The notes beneath the pieces are model-generated. The model did not search any database. It was not told where the DNA came from and worked only from the letters and a program-made list of their open reading frames with translations. Below, piece by piece: positions 1-10,591 of a stretch of 64,000 nt of DNA. Numbering within the stretch: the first letter of the stretch is position 1; the number at the start of each line of letters is the position of its first letter. The position numbers were made by a program, and so were the translations under genes. Origin of the DNA: Rickettsia typhi. GTDB taxonomy: Bacteria; Pseudomonadota; Alphaproteobacteria; Rickettsiales; Deianiraeaceae. The stretch lies in the NCBI GenBank assembly GCA_945889175.1, contig CAMDBF010000001.1, positions 1 through 64,000 of the forward strand. The letters are read 5' to 3'.

Positions 1-138
1 CCACCCAATGGAATAAGCTTAATTGGCAAAAGCTTGACTCTTAACACTTTACTTTTAAAGTATTGTAGAAAACTATATGGCTTAAACTTATGAAAATCTA
101 AGCCATATCCAACTCTAAAATTGACATCTAAAGTTTTA

Positions 139-2142
139 CTATTTTCCATTATCAAAGTCTATAACAAAATCACCAACCGAAACACTATCTCCAGTCTTGC
201 AATTAATTTTTTTTATGACGGTTGCAAAGTCTGCGGTAATTAAATTCTCCATCTTCATAGCCTCAATCGTAATAAGTTTGTCGCCAGCACTAATGGTGTC
301 ACCCTCTTTAACATGTATAGTTGTAACAAGACCAGATATAGGAGCCTCAAGTTCACTAACCTTACTTGCCGAACCTAGGTTGTTATCGAAATACTCTATA
401 AAATGAGCAAACTTTGCATCAAAACACTGAAAATCAACAATAGATCCAAATGCGGATATACTTTGTTTTCCATTTTTTATCTTCAATCTTAAGTTGTACC
501 TTTTTTCATTTATTGTAAGAGAAAGACTTTTTGATGAAAGATTGAAATCGATAAGAGTACCAATTTTGTAATTTACACCTGCAAAATAAATTGTCAAAAA
601 CTCATCGTCAATTTCCTTTACTTCCGCTGTGTAATTTGTGTTATTTAGCAATGTGCAATATTGAGTTGGAATAAGACTGTGTCCAAGAGATGTTTGACTT
701 GCCTTTTCAATGCTTACAAAAATTGAGGCACATACAAAAATTGGCAAATATTCCTTCAAAATAATTTTAGGATCATTTAAAGCTTCCCCCTTTTCTTTTA
801 TGAAGTTTGTAGAAATATTTCCACTTGCAAAATCTGGGTCTAATAAAATTTTCTCAACAATAGGGATATTTGTAACAACACCTTCAATTGCAAACTGCCC
901 AAGTGCATTAATTAAAGTATTTCTAGCCTCGTCTCTTGTATTGCCATATGTTATAAGCTTTGCTATCATTGGATCGTAAAACTGAGTAATAAAACAACCC
1001 TCTTTAACCCCAGTATCGACACGAATATTGTTACTTTTTTCCGGCTCCTGATAAACGGACAGCCAGCCCGTTGAAGGTAGAAAGTTTTTCGAAGCATCCT
1101 CGCTGCAAACTCTAGCCTCAAAAGCCCAGCCGTTAAGTTTTATATCATCTTGTTTGTATCTCAACTTTTGACCGTCAGCCACTCTAAGCATTTGCTCTAT
1201 CATGTCAAGACCGGTTATATATTCGGTTACTGGATGCTCAACTTGTAATCTTGTGTTCATTTCAAGAAAATAAAAGTTTCTATTTTGATCGACAATATAT
1301 TCTATAGTGCCTGCCGAATCATAGCCAACTTTTTTTGCAAGCATAACGGATTGTTCGTACATCTTAGCCCTTACATCTGGCGTTATAAAAGAACTCGGAG
1401 CTTCCTCTATAACTTTTTGATTGTTTCTTTGTATTGAGCATTCTCTTTCGCCAAGACATACAACATTACCATGTTTGTCTGCTAGAACTTGAATTTCAAT
1501 ATGTCTGGGTCTTTCTATAAATTTTTCGATAAAGATTCTATCGTCGCCAAAACTTTTTTTTGCCTCGTTTTTGACCGATGAAAAAGCGATTCCTACATCT
1601 TTTTCATCGTAGACAATTCTAATACCTTTTCCACCACCGCCTGCCGAAGCTTTTAGTATAACTGGAAATCCTATTTCTTTTGAAATTTTTATCGCATGAT
1701 TCTCACTTTCAATAACTCCGTCGTAACCAGGAACAACGCTCACTCCAGCTGCAACGGCAGTTCTTTTTGATTCAATTTTGTCCCCCATCGCCTCTATTGC
1801 CTTAGAATTGGGACCTATAAATACCACTCCTATATCCTCAAGCGCTTTGGCAAAATGCGTATTTTCAGATAAAAAACCATAACCGGGATAAACTGCATCT
1901 GCTCCAGATTGCTTAACTGCGGCTAAAATTTTATCTATTACAAGGTAACTTTGATTTGAAGGTGCTGGCCCTATTAAAAAGGCTTCATCAGCTTGTAAAG
2001 CGGGTAAAAAATTGTAATCCACTTCGGAATAAACTGATACAGTCTTGATTCCAAGCAACTTACATGTTCTTATTGCCCTGCAGGCTATCTCGCCCCTGTT
2101 TGCAATAAGAACTTTTTTAATTTTAATATCCATAATATCCAT
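139..2142 (-). CDS. pccA: Propionyl/acetyl-CoA carboxylase alpha subunit (biotin carboxylase + C-terminal biotinyl domain)
   Basis: N-term KVLIANRGEIACRAIRT, ATP-grasp KASAGGGGKGIRIV, C-term EAMKMENLI biotinylation motif. Confidence 0.93.
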   Translation of the reverse strand: MDIMDIKIKKVLIANRGEIACRAIRTCKLLGIKTVSVYSEVDYNFLPALQADEAFLIGPAPSNQSYLVIDKILAAVKQSGADAVYPGYGFLSENTHFAKALEDIGVVFIGPNSKAIEAMGDKIESKRTAVAAGVSVVPGYDGVIESENHAIKISKEIGFPVILKASAGGGGKGIRIVYDEKDVGIAFSSVKNEAKKSFGDDRIFIEKFIERPRHIEIQVLADKHGNVVCLGERECSIQRNNQKVIEEAPSSFITPDVRAKMYEQSVMLAKKVGYDSAGTIEYIVDQNRNFYFLEMNTRLQVEHPVTEYITGLDMIEQMLRVADGQKLRYKQDDIKLNGWAFEARVCSEDASKNFLPSTGWLSVYQEPEKSNNIRVDTGVKEGCFITQFYDPMIAKLITYGNTRDEARNTLINALGQFAIEGVVTNIPIVEKILLDPDFASGNISTNFIKEKGEALNDPKIILKEYLPIFVCASIFVSIEKASQTSLGHSLIPTQYCTLLNNTNYTAEVKEIDDEFLTIYFAGVNYKIGTLIDFNLSSKSLSLTINEKRYNLRLKIKNGKQSISAFGSIVDFQCFDAKFAHFIEYFDNNLGSASKVSELEAPISGLVTTIHVKEGDTISAGDKLITIEAMKMENLITADFATVIKKINCKTGDSVSVGDFVIDFDNGK

Positions 2143-2165
2143 AATATCAAATAAATTTTAAAAAA

Positions 2166-3023
2166 TTAACTATTGAAAATTTGCTTTAACATTTGATTTG
2201 TTAAAGCATGTCCAGATTTATAACAAGTAAATTTAGCATTAAACAAATAGCCACTTGTGTAAATGTCGCCAATGAAATCAAGAACTTTATGCCTAACAAA
2301 GTCATCAGCAAATGTAATGGCTGACTTATTAACTATATCATCCTCATCTAGTAAAATTGCATTATACTCATCTCCACCTTGGGCGTAGCCTATTGTCTTA
2401 AGATAATCATAGTCTTTTTTTAAAGCAAATGTTTTTGCATGAGATATATCGCTTTCAAAGCAATCACCTCTTGAGGTATCAAAAACATATCTTTGTATTC
2501 CAACCTCTTTACAAGAAAAATCAATAATAAAGTCAATGCAAAGACCGGAGTATGGTTCAACTTTTATAAAGGTATCTTTTAGTTTTATCTCTAAGAATTC
2601 TAAGATGTTACACTGAGGGACGAGGTCAGTAAGCAACACTTTTTCGACAGTTTTAAGGCCAAATAAAAATGTCTTACTTGCGCCGTCTAAAGTTGGAAGC
2701 TCTTGTTCGTCGATTTCGACAATACAATCACTAATTCCGCAACACCAAAGAGCTGCCATTAAATGTTCAGTTGTCGAAACTACAACTCCAACATCATTTT
2801 GAATGCTGGTATTGAATGTAAGATCGCTAACATTGTTGAAATGAGCTGTAATTTCATTGTTTTTGTCGGTAATATCAACTCTTTTAAATATTATTCCACC
2901 TTTGTTACTGGGTTTTATTTCAATTGAAACATTTTTACCACTATGTAAAGCTTTACCGTTAAATTTAACTGAACTTGCAATCGTAGCTCTTAACTGAGAG
3001 CTTGGAGTTTTTTGAATTTTCAT
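2166..3023 (-). CDS. lpxC: UDP-3-O-acyl-N-acetylglucosamine deacetylase
   Basis: GKALHSGKNVSIEI, TEHLMAAL, HKVLDFIGDIY motifs. Confidence 0.93.
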   Translation of the reverse strand: MKIQKTPSSQLRATIASSVKFNGKALHSGKNVSIEIKPSNKGGIIFKRVDITDKNNEITAHFNNVSDLTFNTSIQNDVGVVVSTTEHLMAALWCCGISDCIVEIDEQELPTLDGASKTFLFGLKTVEKVLLTDLVPQCNILEFLEIKLKDTFIKVEPYSGLCIDFIIDFSCKEVGIQRYVFDTSRGDCFESDISHAKTFALKKDYDYLKTIGYAQGGDEYNAILLDEDDIVNKSAITFADDFVRHKVLDFIGDIYTSGYLFNAKFTCYKSGHALTNQMLKQIFNS

Positions 3024-3049
3024 AAAGAGAAATTTACTAACAAAGCTTA

Positions 3050-5491
3050 CTAAACAAAGGAACCATCACGTAAAACGCAACCAAGTTTAGCAACCTGACT
3101 TACAACATCTGCAATTATTACATTATCAATTTCCTCTTTTGTTGAAGTAGACTGACCCTGCTTAATACTAAGACTTATTGATACAGATTTTTTATTATCG
3201 CCAATTTTTGCATTATCTTGAAAAATGTCAACAACATTTACACTTTCAATATTTTTATTTTTCATTACAGTTTTAATAATAACTCCAACTTCAAGTGACG
3301 AGTCCGTAACAAATGAAAGATCTCTATTTACATTTTGTAACAACCTTTCTTCGTAGGCTTGTTTAGATTTTTTAGGAGATGGCAGATTTTTTAAATAAAT
3401 TTCCGCAAAAAATACATTAATTTTTTTAACATCAAAAGCTTCGTTTAAGCAAGATGGGTGAACTTGTCCAAAACAACCAATTGCAACATTACCAAGCATT
3501 ACCTTATAGGAGTTAAATGGATTAAAAGATTGAGATGTAGAATCCTCACTTAAGAGTTTAAATTTTAAACTAAGTTCTTTAATTCCGTAGACACTCTGCA
3601 AAAGACTTACAAGATAATTTTTTATATCAAAAATACAATATTCCTTCTCTGGCATTAGTGCTGTTTTACGCTGCTTAAGACCGCCGCATATCATTGCAAC
3701 ATTTGTTAATTGTTCGTCAAAGGAATAAAAGCAGGTTCCTATTTCAAATATTTTAAAACTTTCCTCGCCAAACCTTTTGTTTAAAGACAGGTTTTTTAGC
3801 AAGCATGGCACAACAGAGTCCCTCATGGTTACAAGCTCTGGATTTATTGGGTTTGTTATATCAATTTTAATACTTTCTTTGTAAAAATTAAATTGATTAT
3901 AATCAGATTGCCTAAAAAAAGAGTAGTTAATATTTTCATCAATTCCCATGGAAGTTAGAATTTTTCTTATGTGTTGACTGATTTCATAATCTTGCTTTGC
4001 CTTATTGTCCTTGGTATAATCATTTTTATCATTTATATTTATTGGACTAGCAATTATATTATCATAACCAATTGATATTGCAAGCTCCTCGGCTATGTCG
4101 TCTTTGTTAGTTAAATCGTGTCTATAAATTGGCATTGTAAAAGTACATTCCTTATCTTCAATCTTTGTTTTAATATCTAAAGATTCAAGCTTTTTAATTA
4201 AATCACTCTGCTCTATTTCTACGCCAAGTTTGTTTTTAAAATAATCAAAGCTAGCACTACAGGTTTTAGGTGAGGTTACAAAATCAATATCCTCGTAACT
4301 AAACACGGCATCAACAATACCGCCACAATTCTTTAGTATATAGTCTGTTACCATATTTAAAAAAAGTTTTGCATCACAAGGATTAACTCCTCTTTCAAAC
4401 CTATAACATGAATCACTTGCTATATTGTTTAACTTACTTCCAAGACTTATTATATCAGGGTCGAAATAGGCTGATTCAATAAGAATGTCTGTTGTTTTAC
4501 TGTCAACGCAGCATTCTATCCCACCCATTATACCACTTAAAGCATAAATCTTGGCATCTTGATCCTGCGACTTTAAAACCAAAGATTGTTCCTTGATATT
4601 AATTACAGCATTGCTGCCGGATATAGGATAAAATTCACCATCTGTTGTAAGATTGGTAAGTTCAAGATTTTTTCCAAGCTTTTCAGCATCAAAAACATGA
4701 AGGGGTTGACCAAAGGTAAATAAAATAAAATTAGCTATATCAACAATAAAATTCTTGGACTCTAGGCCAAAAATATCTAAGGCATAGGTAAGCCATTTAG
4801 GGCTTTGAGTATTTGATGTCCTTTTTATTTTAACAAGATTAATTGTTTTACAATTTGGAGTTTTTACGATAAAGCTATCTAAAATTTGTGCATTTTGCAA
4901 ATAATTAGTTGTAAAACTTGGTTTTGTTAATTTGCCGTAACCATATCCTGCAAGAGCTCTTGCAATGCCGTAGACACTAGTGCAATCACCTCTGTTTGGA
5001 GTTATAGTGACATCTATAATTTTTGACTCTAAGTTAAGATAGGGTAAATACTTTGAACCTACAGCAAAAGAATCATCAAGCTCAATAATTCCATCTGAGT
5101 CGCCCCCTAGGCAAAGCTCGCTTGCGGAGCATATCATTCCTTGACTTTCAATTCCTCTGATATTTGCTTTTTTAATTACTAAATTGTCCCTAGGTATTAA
5201 AGATCCTATTGGTGCAAAAACTACATTTAAGCCAGCCCTAACATTGCTAGCACCACATATAACCTGCAAATCCCTTCCGCTACCATCGCTCACTTTACAT
5301 ACATTAAGCTTGTCGGAGTCTTTGTGTTTAACACATTCTAAAACTTTTGCAACAATAAATGGTTCAAGAGATTTAGCCACGTCGGTAACACTTTCAACTT
5401 CAAGTCCTATTTTTGTAAGTTTTATAATAATCTCGTCATCGCTTAAAGCTGTGTCGATAAAGGTTTTTAAATGCTTTATACCAAATTTCAT
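3050..5491 (-). CDS. pheT: Phenylalanyl-tRNA synthetase beta subunit
   Basis: N-terminal tRNA-binding domain, VTITPNRGDCTSVYGIARALA, C-terminal anticodon-binding RDLSFVTD; 813 aa. Confidence 0.95.
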   Translation of the reverse strand: MKFGIKHLKTFIDTALSDDEIIIKLTKIGLEVESVTDVAKSLEPFIVAKVLECVKHKDSDKLNVCKVSDGSGRDLQVICGASNVRAGLNVVFAPIGSLIPRDNLVIKKANIRGIESQGMICSASELCLGGDSDGIIELDDSFAVGSKYLPYLNLESKIIDVTITPNRGDCTSVYGIARALAGYGYGKLTKPSFTTNYLQNAQILDSFIVKTPNCKTINLVKIKRTSNTQSPKWLTYALDIFGLESKNFIVDIANFILFTFGQPLHVFDAEKLGKNLELTNLTTDGEFYPISGSNAVINIKEQSLVLKSQDQDAKIYALSGIMGGIECCVDSKTTDILIESAYFDPDIISLGSKLNNIASDSCYRFERGVNPCDAKLFLNMVTDYILKNCGGIVDAVFSYEDIDFVTSPKTCSASFDYFKNKLGVEIEQSDLIKKLESLDIKTKIEDKECTFTMPIYRHDLTNKDDIAEELAISIGYDNIIASPININDKNDYTKDNKAKQDYEISQHIRKILTSMGIDENINYSFFRQSDYNQFNFYKESIKIDITNPINPELVTMRDSVVPCLLKNLSLNKRFGEESFKIFEIGTCFYSFDEQLTNVAMICGGLKQRKTALMPEKEYCIFDIKNYLVSLLQSVYGIKELSLKFKLLSEDSTSQSFNPFNSYKVMLGNVAIGCFGQVHPSCLNEAFDVKKINVFFAEIYLKNLPSPKKSKQAYEERLLQNVNRDLSFVTDSSLEVGVIIKTVMKNKNIESVNVVDIFQDNAKIGDNKKSVSISLSIKQGQSTSTKEEIDNVIIADVVSQVAKLGCVLRDGSFV

Positions 5492-5640
5492 TTATCACAA
5501 GCAATAATTTATATTCAAACAATTTATAGACTGACCTATTTTAGCTTTTTTGCAAGTATTTTTTAAAAAACGAAAAACAATAGATAGTAGACTTTTTCTT
5601 AAATGATAAATCCATAACTTTAACACATTAAGCATAATCT

Positions 5641-6573
5641 TTAATTAAAGAATTTTTGTGTAAGTATATCGTTTTTAGACCCCGCAAAAATAAAGCCGCA
5701 GTCTTTAAACCTATTATTAAACCATGTACTTTGTCGCTTTGCGTAATTGCGGGTTTCCTGCTTGCTTTTTTCAAGCATTATTTGCTTTGTAATCTTGCCA
5801 TTTAAAAATTCTGCTATATACTTAAACCCGCTTGTAGTAAAAATTGCGTCTGCAATGCTCTCTTCTTGCTTGATTAAATCCTCAACCTCTTCAATTACTC
5901 CATCTTTACACATGTCGTCAAAGCGGGAATCGCACTCCTTGTAAATGATTTCTCGTGGTGGAATTAAAACAAATTTTATTGGATTTAATGCAATTATTTC
6001 CCTACTTCCATCATCAAGCAATCTAAGAGGTTTATGGTATTGAGTAATATAAGAATAATTTTTTTTAAGTCTTTGAGGATCTCTAGGGGTTAAGGGATCT
6101 AGCTGCAACACTTTTTGTAAAAATGTTTCATAGCCAAGACTATCAAATAAATCCTCACTTATTTTTGAAGTTAAAGGGTCAAGACTTGGTATTTTGGAGA
6201 GTCCTTTAACTAAAGCTTCAATGTAAAACCCGCTACCACCTACAATGATTGGTATTTTTTTTTGAGCAATCAAGTTTTCAACCTCATGCTTTACAGTGTA
6301 GAACCATTTGGCAACAGAGTATCTTTGTTCAATTGCATCTTTGTTTGTGCAAAAGCCATAAAGAAGGTGAGGGGCATTTTGTAAATCAGTCTTACTTGGT
6401 TGTGCGGTTATTATAGGTACCTCTTTGTATATCTGTTTTGAGTCGGCATTTATAATAAAGCATTCAATGCCTTTTTGTTTAAGTAGGTAAGCAAGTTTAA
6501 TTGCAACATCAGACTTGCCGCTTGCAGTTGGTCCTGTAATTACAATCGAATCAAAACCTAAGTTAGCTAACAA
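5641..6573 (-). CDS. miaA: tRNA dimethylallyltransferase
   Basis: ITGPTASGKSDVAIKLA P-loop, INADSKQIYKEVPIITAQPS, KRQSTWFNNRF. Confidence 0.95.
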   Translation of the reverse strand: MLANLGFDSIVITGPTASGKSDVAIKLAYLLKQKGIECFIINADSKQIYKEVPIITAQPSKTDLQNAPHLLYGFCTNKDAIEQRYSVAKWFYTVKHEVENLIAQKKIPIIVGGSGFYIEALVKGLSKIPSLDPLTSKISEDLFDSLGYETFLQKVLQLDPLTPRDPQRLKKNYSYITQYHKPLRLLDDGSREIIALNPIKFVLIPPREIIYKECDSRFDDMCKDGVIEEVEDLIKQEESIADAIFTTSGFKYIAEFLNGKITKQIMLEKSKQETRNYAKRQSTWFNNRFKDCGFIFAGSKNDILTQKFFN

Positions 6574-7612
6574 TTTTGTAACTCAAAGAATTAGAATACT
6601 CAGTTTTTGTATTTTCAATTACAGCCTTAGAAAAAGCGCTAACCCCTCTTTTTATCAATCTATCAATAAATCCATCGTTTTCATCGTCTTTAATTAGCTT
6701 TATTTCTTTAATTTCAAGATTGTCAAGACTTGCATCCTTTTGTTTTAAAAAAGCTTTAGCTTGAGCTAAATCGCCTATTTCATCAATAAGTCCAAGAGCT
6801 AAAGCCTGCCTGCCACTAAAAATCTTACCACTAAAAGCCTCGGCTTTGTCTTTAATTTTATCGCCTCTTTTAGCCTCAACAACTGCAGTAAAGTAATCAA
6901 ATCCATCCTTAATTAATTCATTAATATATTTATTAATATCATCGCTATTTTGCTCAAAGCTACTTGGAGCACCTTTAAATTTTGAAGTCTTAAAAGAAGT
7001 TTTATTGACACCTATTTTTTTTGCAAGCTCCTCAAGGTTCCACATCTCCATAATTACACCAACGGAGCCTACGAGGCTTGTATTTTTTGCAATTATATAA
7101 TCAGTACCAAGGCTTACCATGTAAGCTCCGCTAGCACCTAAATCCTGTATTATGGCAATTGTTGGCTTTACTTGAGTAATTTCATTGATTGCTAGATATA
7201 GAATTTCGCTGCCAGTTATAGTTCCGCCGGGTGAATTTATATAAAAAATTACCGCCTTAATATTTTTATTTTCTTTTATTTTTGTAAGAGATTCAATGAC
7301 TTCGTCATTTGTAATAATTGAACCATAAAGTTTGACCTTTGCAATTATATTTGGCGATTTGAATAGGCTAAAGCCAGATGTGGCAAAAAACAGAGTAAAA
7401 AACAACAGGGTAAAAAAACTTATCTTCCATGTTCCTACTCTTTTTTTAAGATCACCAACGAATGCCAAAAGAACAATTCTATCTCTAAAATTAGAGCCTG
7501 TAATTTTGTAATTTTGTAATTTTGTAGAACGCTTAAAGGGGTTTGTAACTTTAATTTGTATTTTTTTAAAAAAAGTTTTAATTTTGGTGTAAGTGAGCAT
7601 TAAATTTAACAA
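6563..7612 (-). CDS. sppA: Signal peptide peptidase SppA-like S49 serine protease
   Basis: INSPGGTITGSEILY, DLGASGAYMVSLGTDYIIA, SLVGSVGVIM; N-terminal TM segment. Confidence 0.9.
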   Translation of the reverse strand: MLNLMLTYTKIKTFFKKIQIKVTNPFKRSTKLQNYKITGSNFRDRIVLLAFVGDLKKRVGTWKISFFTLLFFTLFFATSGFSLFKSPNIIAKVKLYGSIITNDEVIESLTKIKENKNIKAVIFYINSPGGTITGSEILYLAINEITQVKPTIAIIQDLGASGAYMVSLGTDYIIAKNTSLVGSVGVIMEMWNLEELAKKIGVNKTSFKTSKFKGAPSSFEQNSDDINKYINELIKDGFDYFTAVVEAKRGDKIKDKAEAFSGKIFSGRQALALGLIDEIGDLAQAKAFLKQKDASLDNLEIKEIKLIKDDENDGFIDRLIKRGVSAFSKAVIENTKTEYSNSLSYKIVS

Positions 7613-7636
7613 GGGCGAATAATTGCAATGAAGGAT

Positions 7637-7711
7637 TGGCTGGGATGGAAGGATTCGAACCTACGCATGACGGTATCAAAAACCGTTGCCTTACCACTTG
7701 GCGACATCCCA
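7637..7711 (-). tRNA. tRNA-Gln (anticodon TTG)
   Basis: Reverse complement TGGGATGTCGCCAAGTGGTAAGGCAACGGTTTTTGATACCGTCATGCGTAGGTTCGAATCCTTCCATCCCAGCCA folds as a cloverleaf with encoded CCA; anticodon loop TTTTGAT. Confidence 0.95.
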
Positions 7712-7789
7712 ATTTATTATTTTAACACTAAGCAAACAATACAATTAATCTTAATAAAGATTTTTTATCTGTCAACAAAAAACTTTTTA

Positions 7790-9370
7790 TTAACCAATAT
7801 TTTTGTCCTTACACAGGGCAAGAAAATTTTCTTTTCCAAAAATTTTAATAAAAGAGCCAACCCTAGGTCCACTTTCCTGCCCTAGCAATACTTGATATAT
7901 GGCCTTAAACCAATCTTTAATTTCAAATCCAGCGTCCATACCAACCCCGTAAACAATATTTTGGTAGGCATTTGCATCGGTAGTTAATTCCTTTTGCTCA
8001 GATATTAGTTTGATTAAGTTATTTAATGCCACAGACTCTTGCTCGCTTGGAGTTTTAAATTTTTTTAATGGCTTAATAAAATCGTTATAATAATTTATAC
8101 TACGAAGAACCATATCATCTAAAATTTTATAAGAACCTTTTTTAAGCTCTATATTGTATTTTTCAATAAAACCCCATAATATCGATTCGCTATCAGGATT
8201 GCAGGCACAGGCTAGGTTTAATAATAGGGAGTAGTTGATTCCTGCAAGGTTAATTTTTTCAGCCTTGCCAGAGCATATATAATAGACTGGATTATCAATA
8301 GCTTGAGTCTTATCTTGCTTATTAAATGCCTCAAGGTATTGTAGATATTCGTCGACATGCTTTGGAATTACATCGAAGTATAGTTTTTTTGCAGTTTTTG
8401 GCTTTAAAAACATATAAAGTGCTAAGCTTTGCTGAGGAGCATATTTAAGCCATTGGTCAACAGTTATTCCATTGCCCTTTGTTTTGGAAATTTTAGCTCC
8501 ATCCTCACCTAAAAAAAGCTCGTACCAAAAGTTCACCGGCACCTTGCCACCAAGTATTTTACAGATTGACTGGTAGAGTTTTTCATTTGGCATGTGATCT
8601 TTGCCAAAAATTTCATAATCAACACCAAGACTACACCACCTTGCACCAAAGTCAATCTTCCACTGCAGTTTGCAGTTGCCATCAAGCACTGATATCTCGT
8701 AATCCTTACCGTCTTCATCGGTGAATATTACAGTATTATTTTGTTTGTTAACACTCTTAACACCCTGCTCCAAGACTCTACCGCTTATTTGGGATATGGG
8801 CATAAGTGGGCTGTATGTTGATTGCCTTTCCTCACCAAGATTCTTCATCATTATTTCCATAAGCTCGTCGTATTTTTGAACAACTGTTGACATGGTTTGA
8901 TTAAACTGTCCGCTCTTGTAGTAATCCGTTGCCGAGATAAACTCGTATTCAAATCCAAAAGAGTCCAAAAAAGCTTTAAGTCTTGCATTCATGTGATGAC
9001 CATAGCTTTGATGGGTGCCAAATGGATCAGGTACTGAAGTTAATGGCTTTTTTATGTAGTCCTGCAGAATATCCTTGTTTGGTACATTGTCGGGAATTTT
9101 ACGCATGCCGTCATAGTCGTCCGAAAAGCATATTAATTTAACAGGAATCTCGGGAGCTATTTGCTTAAAGGCAAAAATTACAAAGCAGGTTCTTACAACC
9201 TCGCCAAATGTTCCAATGTGAGGAAGGCCTGATGGGCCGTAGCCAGTTTCAAACAATACAAATCCTTTTTGAGGTGTTTTGTTTGAGATGTTTTTTAGAA
9301 TTTTTCTCGCCTCTTCAAAGCACCAAGATTTTGCATTATCTATAGTTTGTCTGTCAAAAAAATGTTCCAT
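7790..9370 (-). CDS. lysS: Lysyl-tRNA synthetase, class I
   Basis: FETGYGPSGLPHIGTFGEV (HIGH-like), KISKTKGNGITV (KMSKS-like), class I LysRS layout. Confidence 0.92.
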   Translation of the reverse strand: MEHFFDRQTIDNAKSWCFEEARKILKNISNKTPQKGFVLFETGYGPSGLPHIGTFGEVVRTCFVIFAFKQIAPEIPVKLICFSDDYDGMRKIPDNVPNKDILQDYIKKPLTSVPDPFGTHQSYGHHMNARLKAFLDSFGFEYEFISATDYYKSGQFNQTMSTVVQKYDELMEIMMKNLGEERQSTYSPLMPISQISGRVLEQGVKSVNKQNNTVIFTDEDGKDYEISVLDGNCKLQWKIDFGARWCSLGVDYEIFGKDHMPNEKLYQSICKILGGKVPVNFWYELFLGEDGAKISKTKGNGITVDQWLKYAPQQSLALYMFLKPKTAKKLYFDVIPKHVDEYLQYLEAFNKQDKTQAIDNPVYYICSGKAEKINLAGINYSLLLNLACACNPDSESILWGFIEKYNIELKKGSYKILDDMVLRSINYYNDFIKPLKKFKTPSEQESVALNNLIKLISEQKELTTDANAYQNIVYGVGMDAGFEIKDWFKAIYQVLLGQESGPRVGSFIKIFGKENFLALCKDKNIG

Positions 9371-9373
9371 ATG

Positions 9374-10588
9374 CTAGCTAAAATATTTAACAATAAAAGT
9401 TTTATAAATATTTTTAAGTTTAACAAGTCCTTCTATATCTTCGTTTTCGTCAATTTGATGTGCGGTTTTATTAACGGAGCCAAACTCAATAACTCTTGCG
9501 TAGTTTTTAATAAATCTTGCATCAGAGGTACCTCCGCTTGTTGAAAGAACTGGCTTTTGACCGCAAACATTAAAAACAGCATCCACAATGCTTTTAGCAA
9601 GGTGAGTGTCTGGACTTGTCAAAAAAGATTCCCCACTAACCTTATGAGTTAGAGTGTAAGTGTATATTTGTGTTAAGCCTTCAATGCTGTTTTTTACAAT
9701 CAAATTGACGGCATCGATAACATCGGCTGACTTATGCTCACTGGAAAATCTAATATTAAAACCACAATGTGCAGACTGAGGAACAACATTTGTAGAACCG
9801 CTATCCGAGCTTACCTTAAAAAACTCAAGGTTTGTAGGTTCAAAAAAATCATTGCCCTCGTCAAAGACATGGGATTTTAATTTGCAAATAATTTGCGACA
9901 TTGCATCGATAGGGTTTGCAAAATTTTGCTTATAGGCTATATGACCCTGGTTGCCTTCTATCTCTAAAAAAAATGTTGCAGATCCTCTTCTTCCATTTTT
10001 TACCATCTGTCCTACAAAATCTGGGTTTGTAGGTTCGCCAACTATGCAGTCGTCTATTGATATATTTTTTGCTTTTAAATATTGTAGCATTTTTTTTGTT
10101 CCATTTTCGCCGCTACCCTCCTCGTCACCGGTGATTAAAAAAGATATACTTCCCTTTGGCTCGTAGCAATCCTTAACAACAAGCTCATGTAGCGCCGTTA
10201 AAAATGCTGCTATAGAACCTTTCATGTCACTTGTACCACGACCATAAATAAGTCCATTTTCTATAGTAGGCTCAAATGGCGGATAGGTCCATTTGTATTC
10301 CTTACCTGGGTGAACAACATCAACATGACCTGCAAAACAAAGATTTAGACCTTGATTAAATGTTTTTACCGCATAAAGGTTTAGCACTTTTTCAAGCTCC
10401 TCCTTGCCGTTATTGTCTTTTTTTGAAGAAAATTCTTGCACATCGCAACTAAAGCCAAGTTTTTGCAAAAAGTTATCTATATAAACTATTGCACCATCGT
10501 CACTTGGTGTAATAGACCTGCATTTAATTAGGTCGCAAAGAGTTTTTATTAAAAGTGTGTCCTTAAATTCACTCATAATTTTTTGCAA
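9374..10588 (-). CDS. dapE: Succinyl-diaminopimelate desuccinylase
   Basis: LCFAGHVDVVHPG, GRGTSDMKGSIAAF, ITGDEEGSGENGTKKML, LSTSGGTSDARFI. Confidence 0.93.
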   Translation of the reverse strand: MQKIMSEFKDTLLIKTLCDLIKCRSITPSDDGAIVYIDNFLQKLGFSCDVQEFSSKKDNNGKEELEKVLNLYAVKTFNQGLNLCFAGHVDVVHPGKEYKWTYPPFEPTIENGLIYGRGTSDMKGSIAAFLTALHELVVKDCYEPKGSISFLITGDEEGSGENGTKKMLQYLKAKNISIDDCIVGEPTNPDFVGQMVKNGRRGSATFFLEIEGNQGHIAYKQNFANPIDAMSQIICKLKSHVFDEGNDFFEPTNLEFFKVSSDSGSTNVVPQSAHCGFNIRFSSEHKSADVIDAVNLIVKNSIEGLTQIYTYTLTHKVSGESFLTSPDTHLAKSIVDAVFNVCGQKPVLSTSGGTSDARFIKNYARVIEFGSVNKTAHQIDENEDIEGLVKLKNIYKTFIVKYFS

Positions 10589-10591
10589 TAA

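Noticed and set aside
7628-7885. Plus-strand ORF of 85 aa
   Set aside because: Runs through the tRNA-Gln gene and the lysS 3' end; spurious
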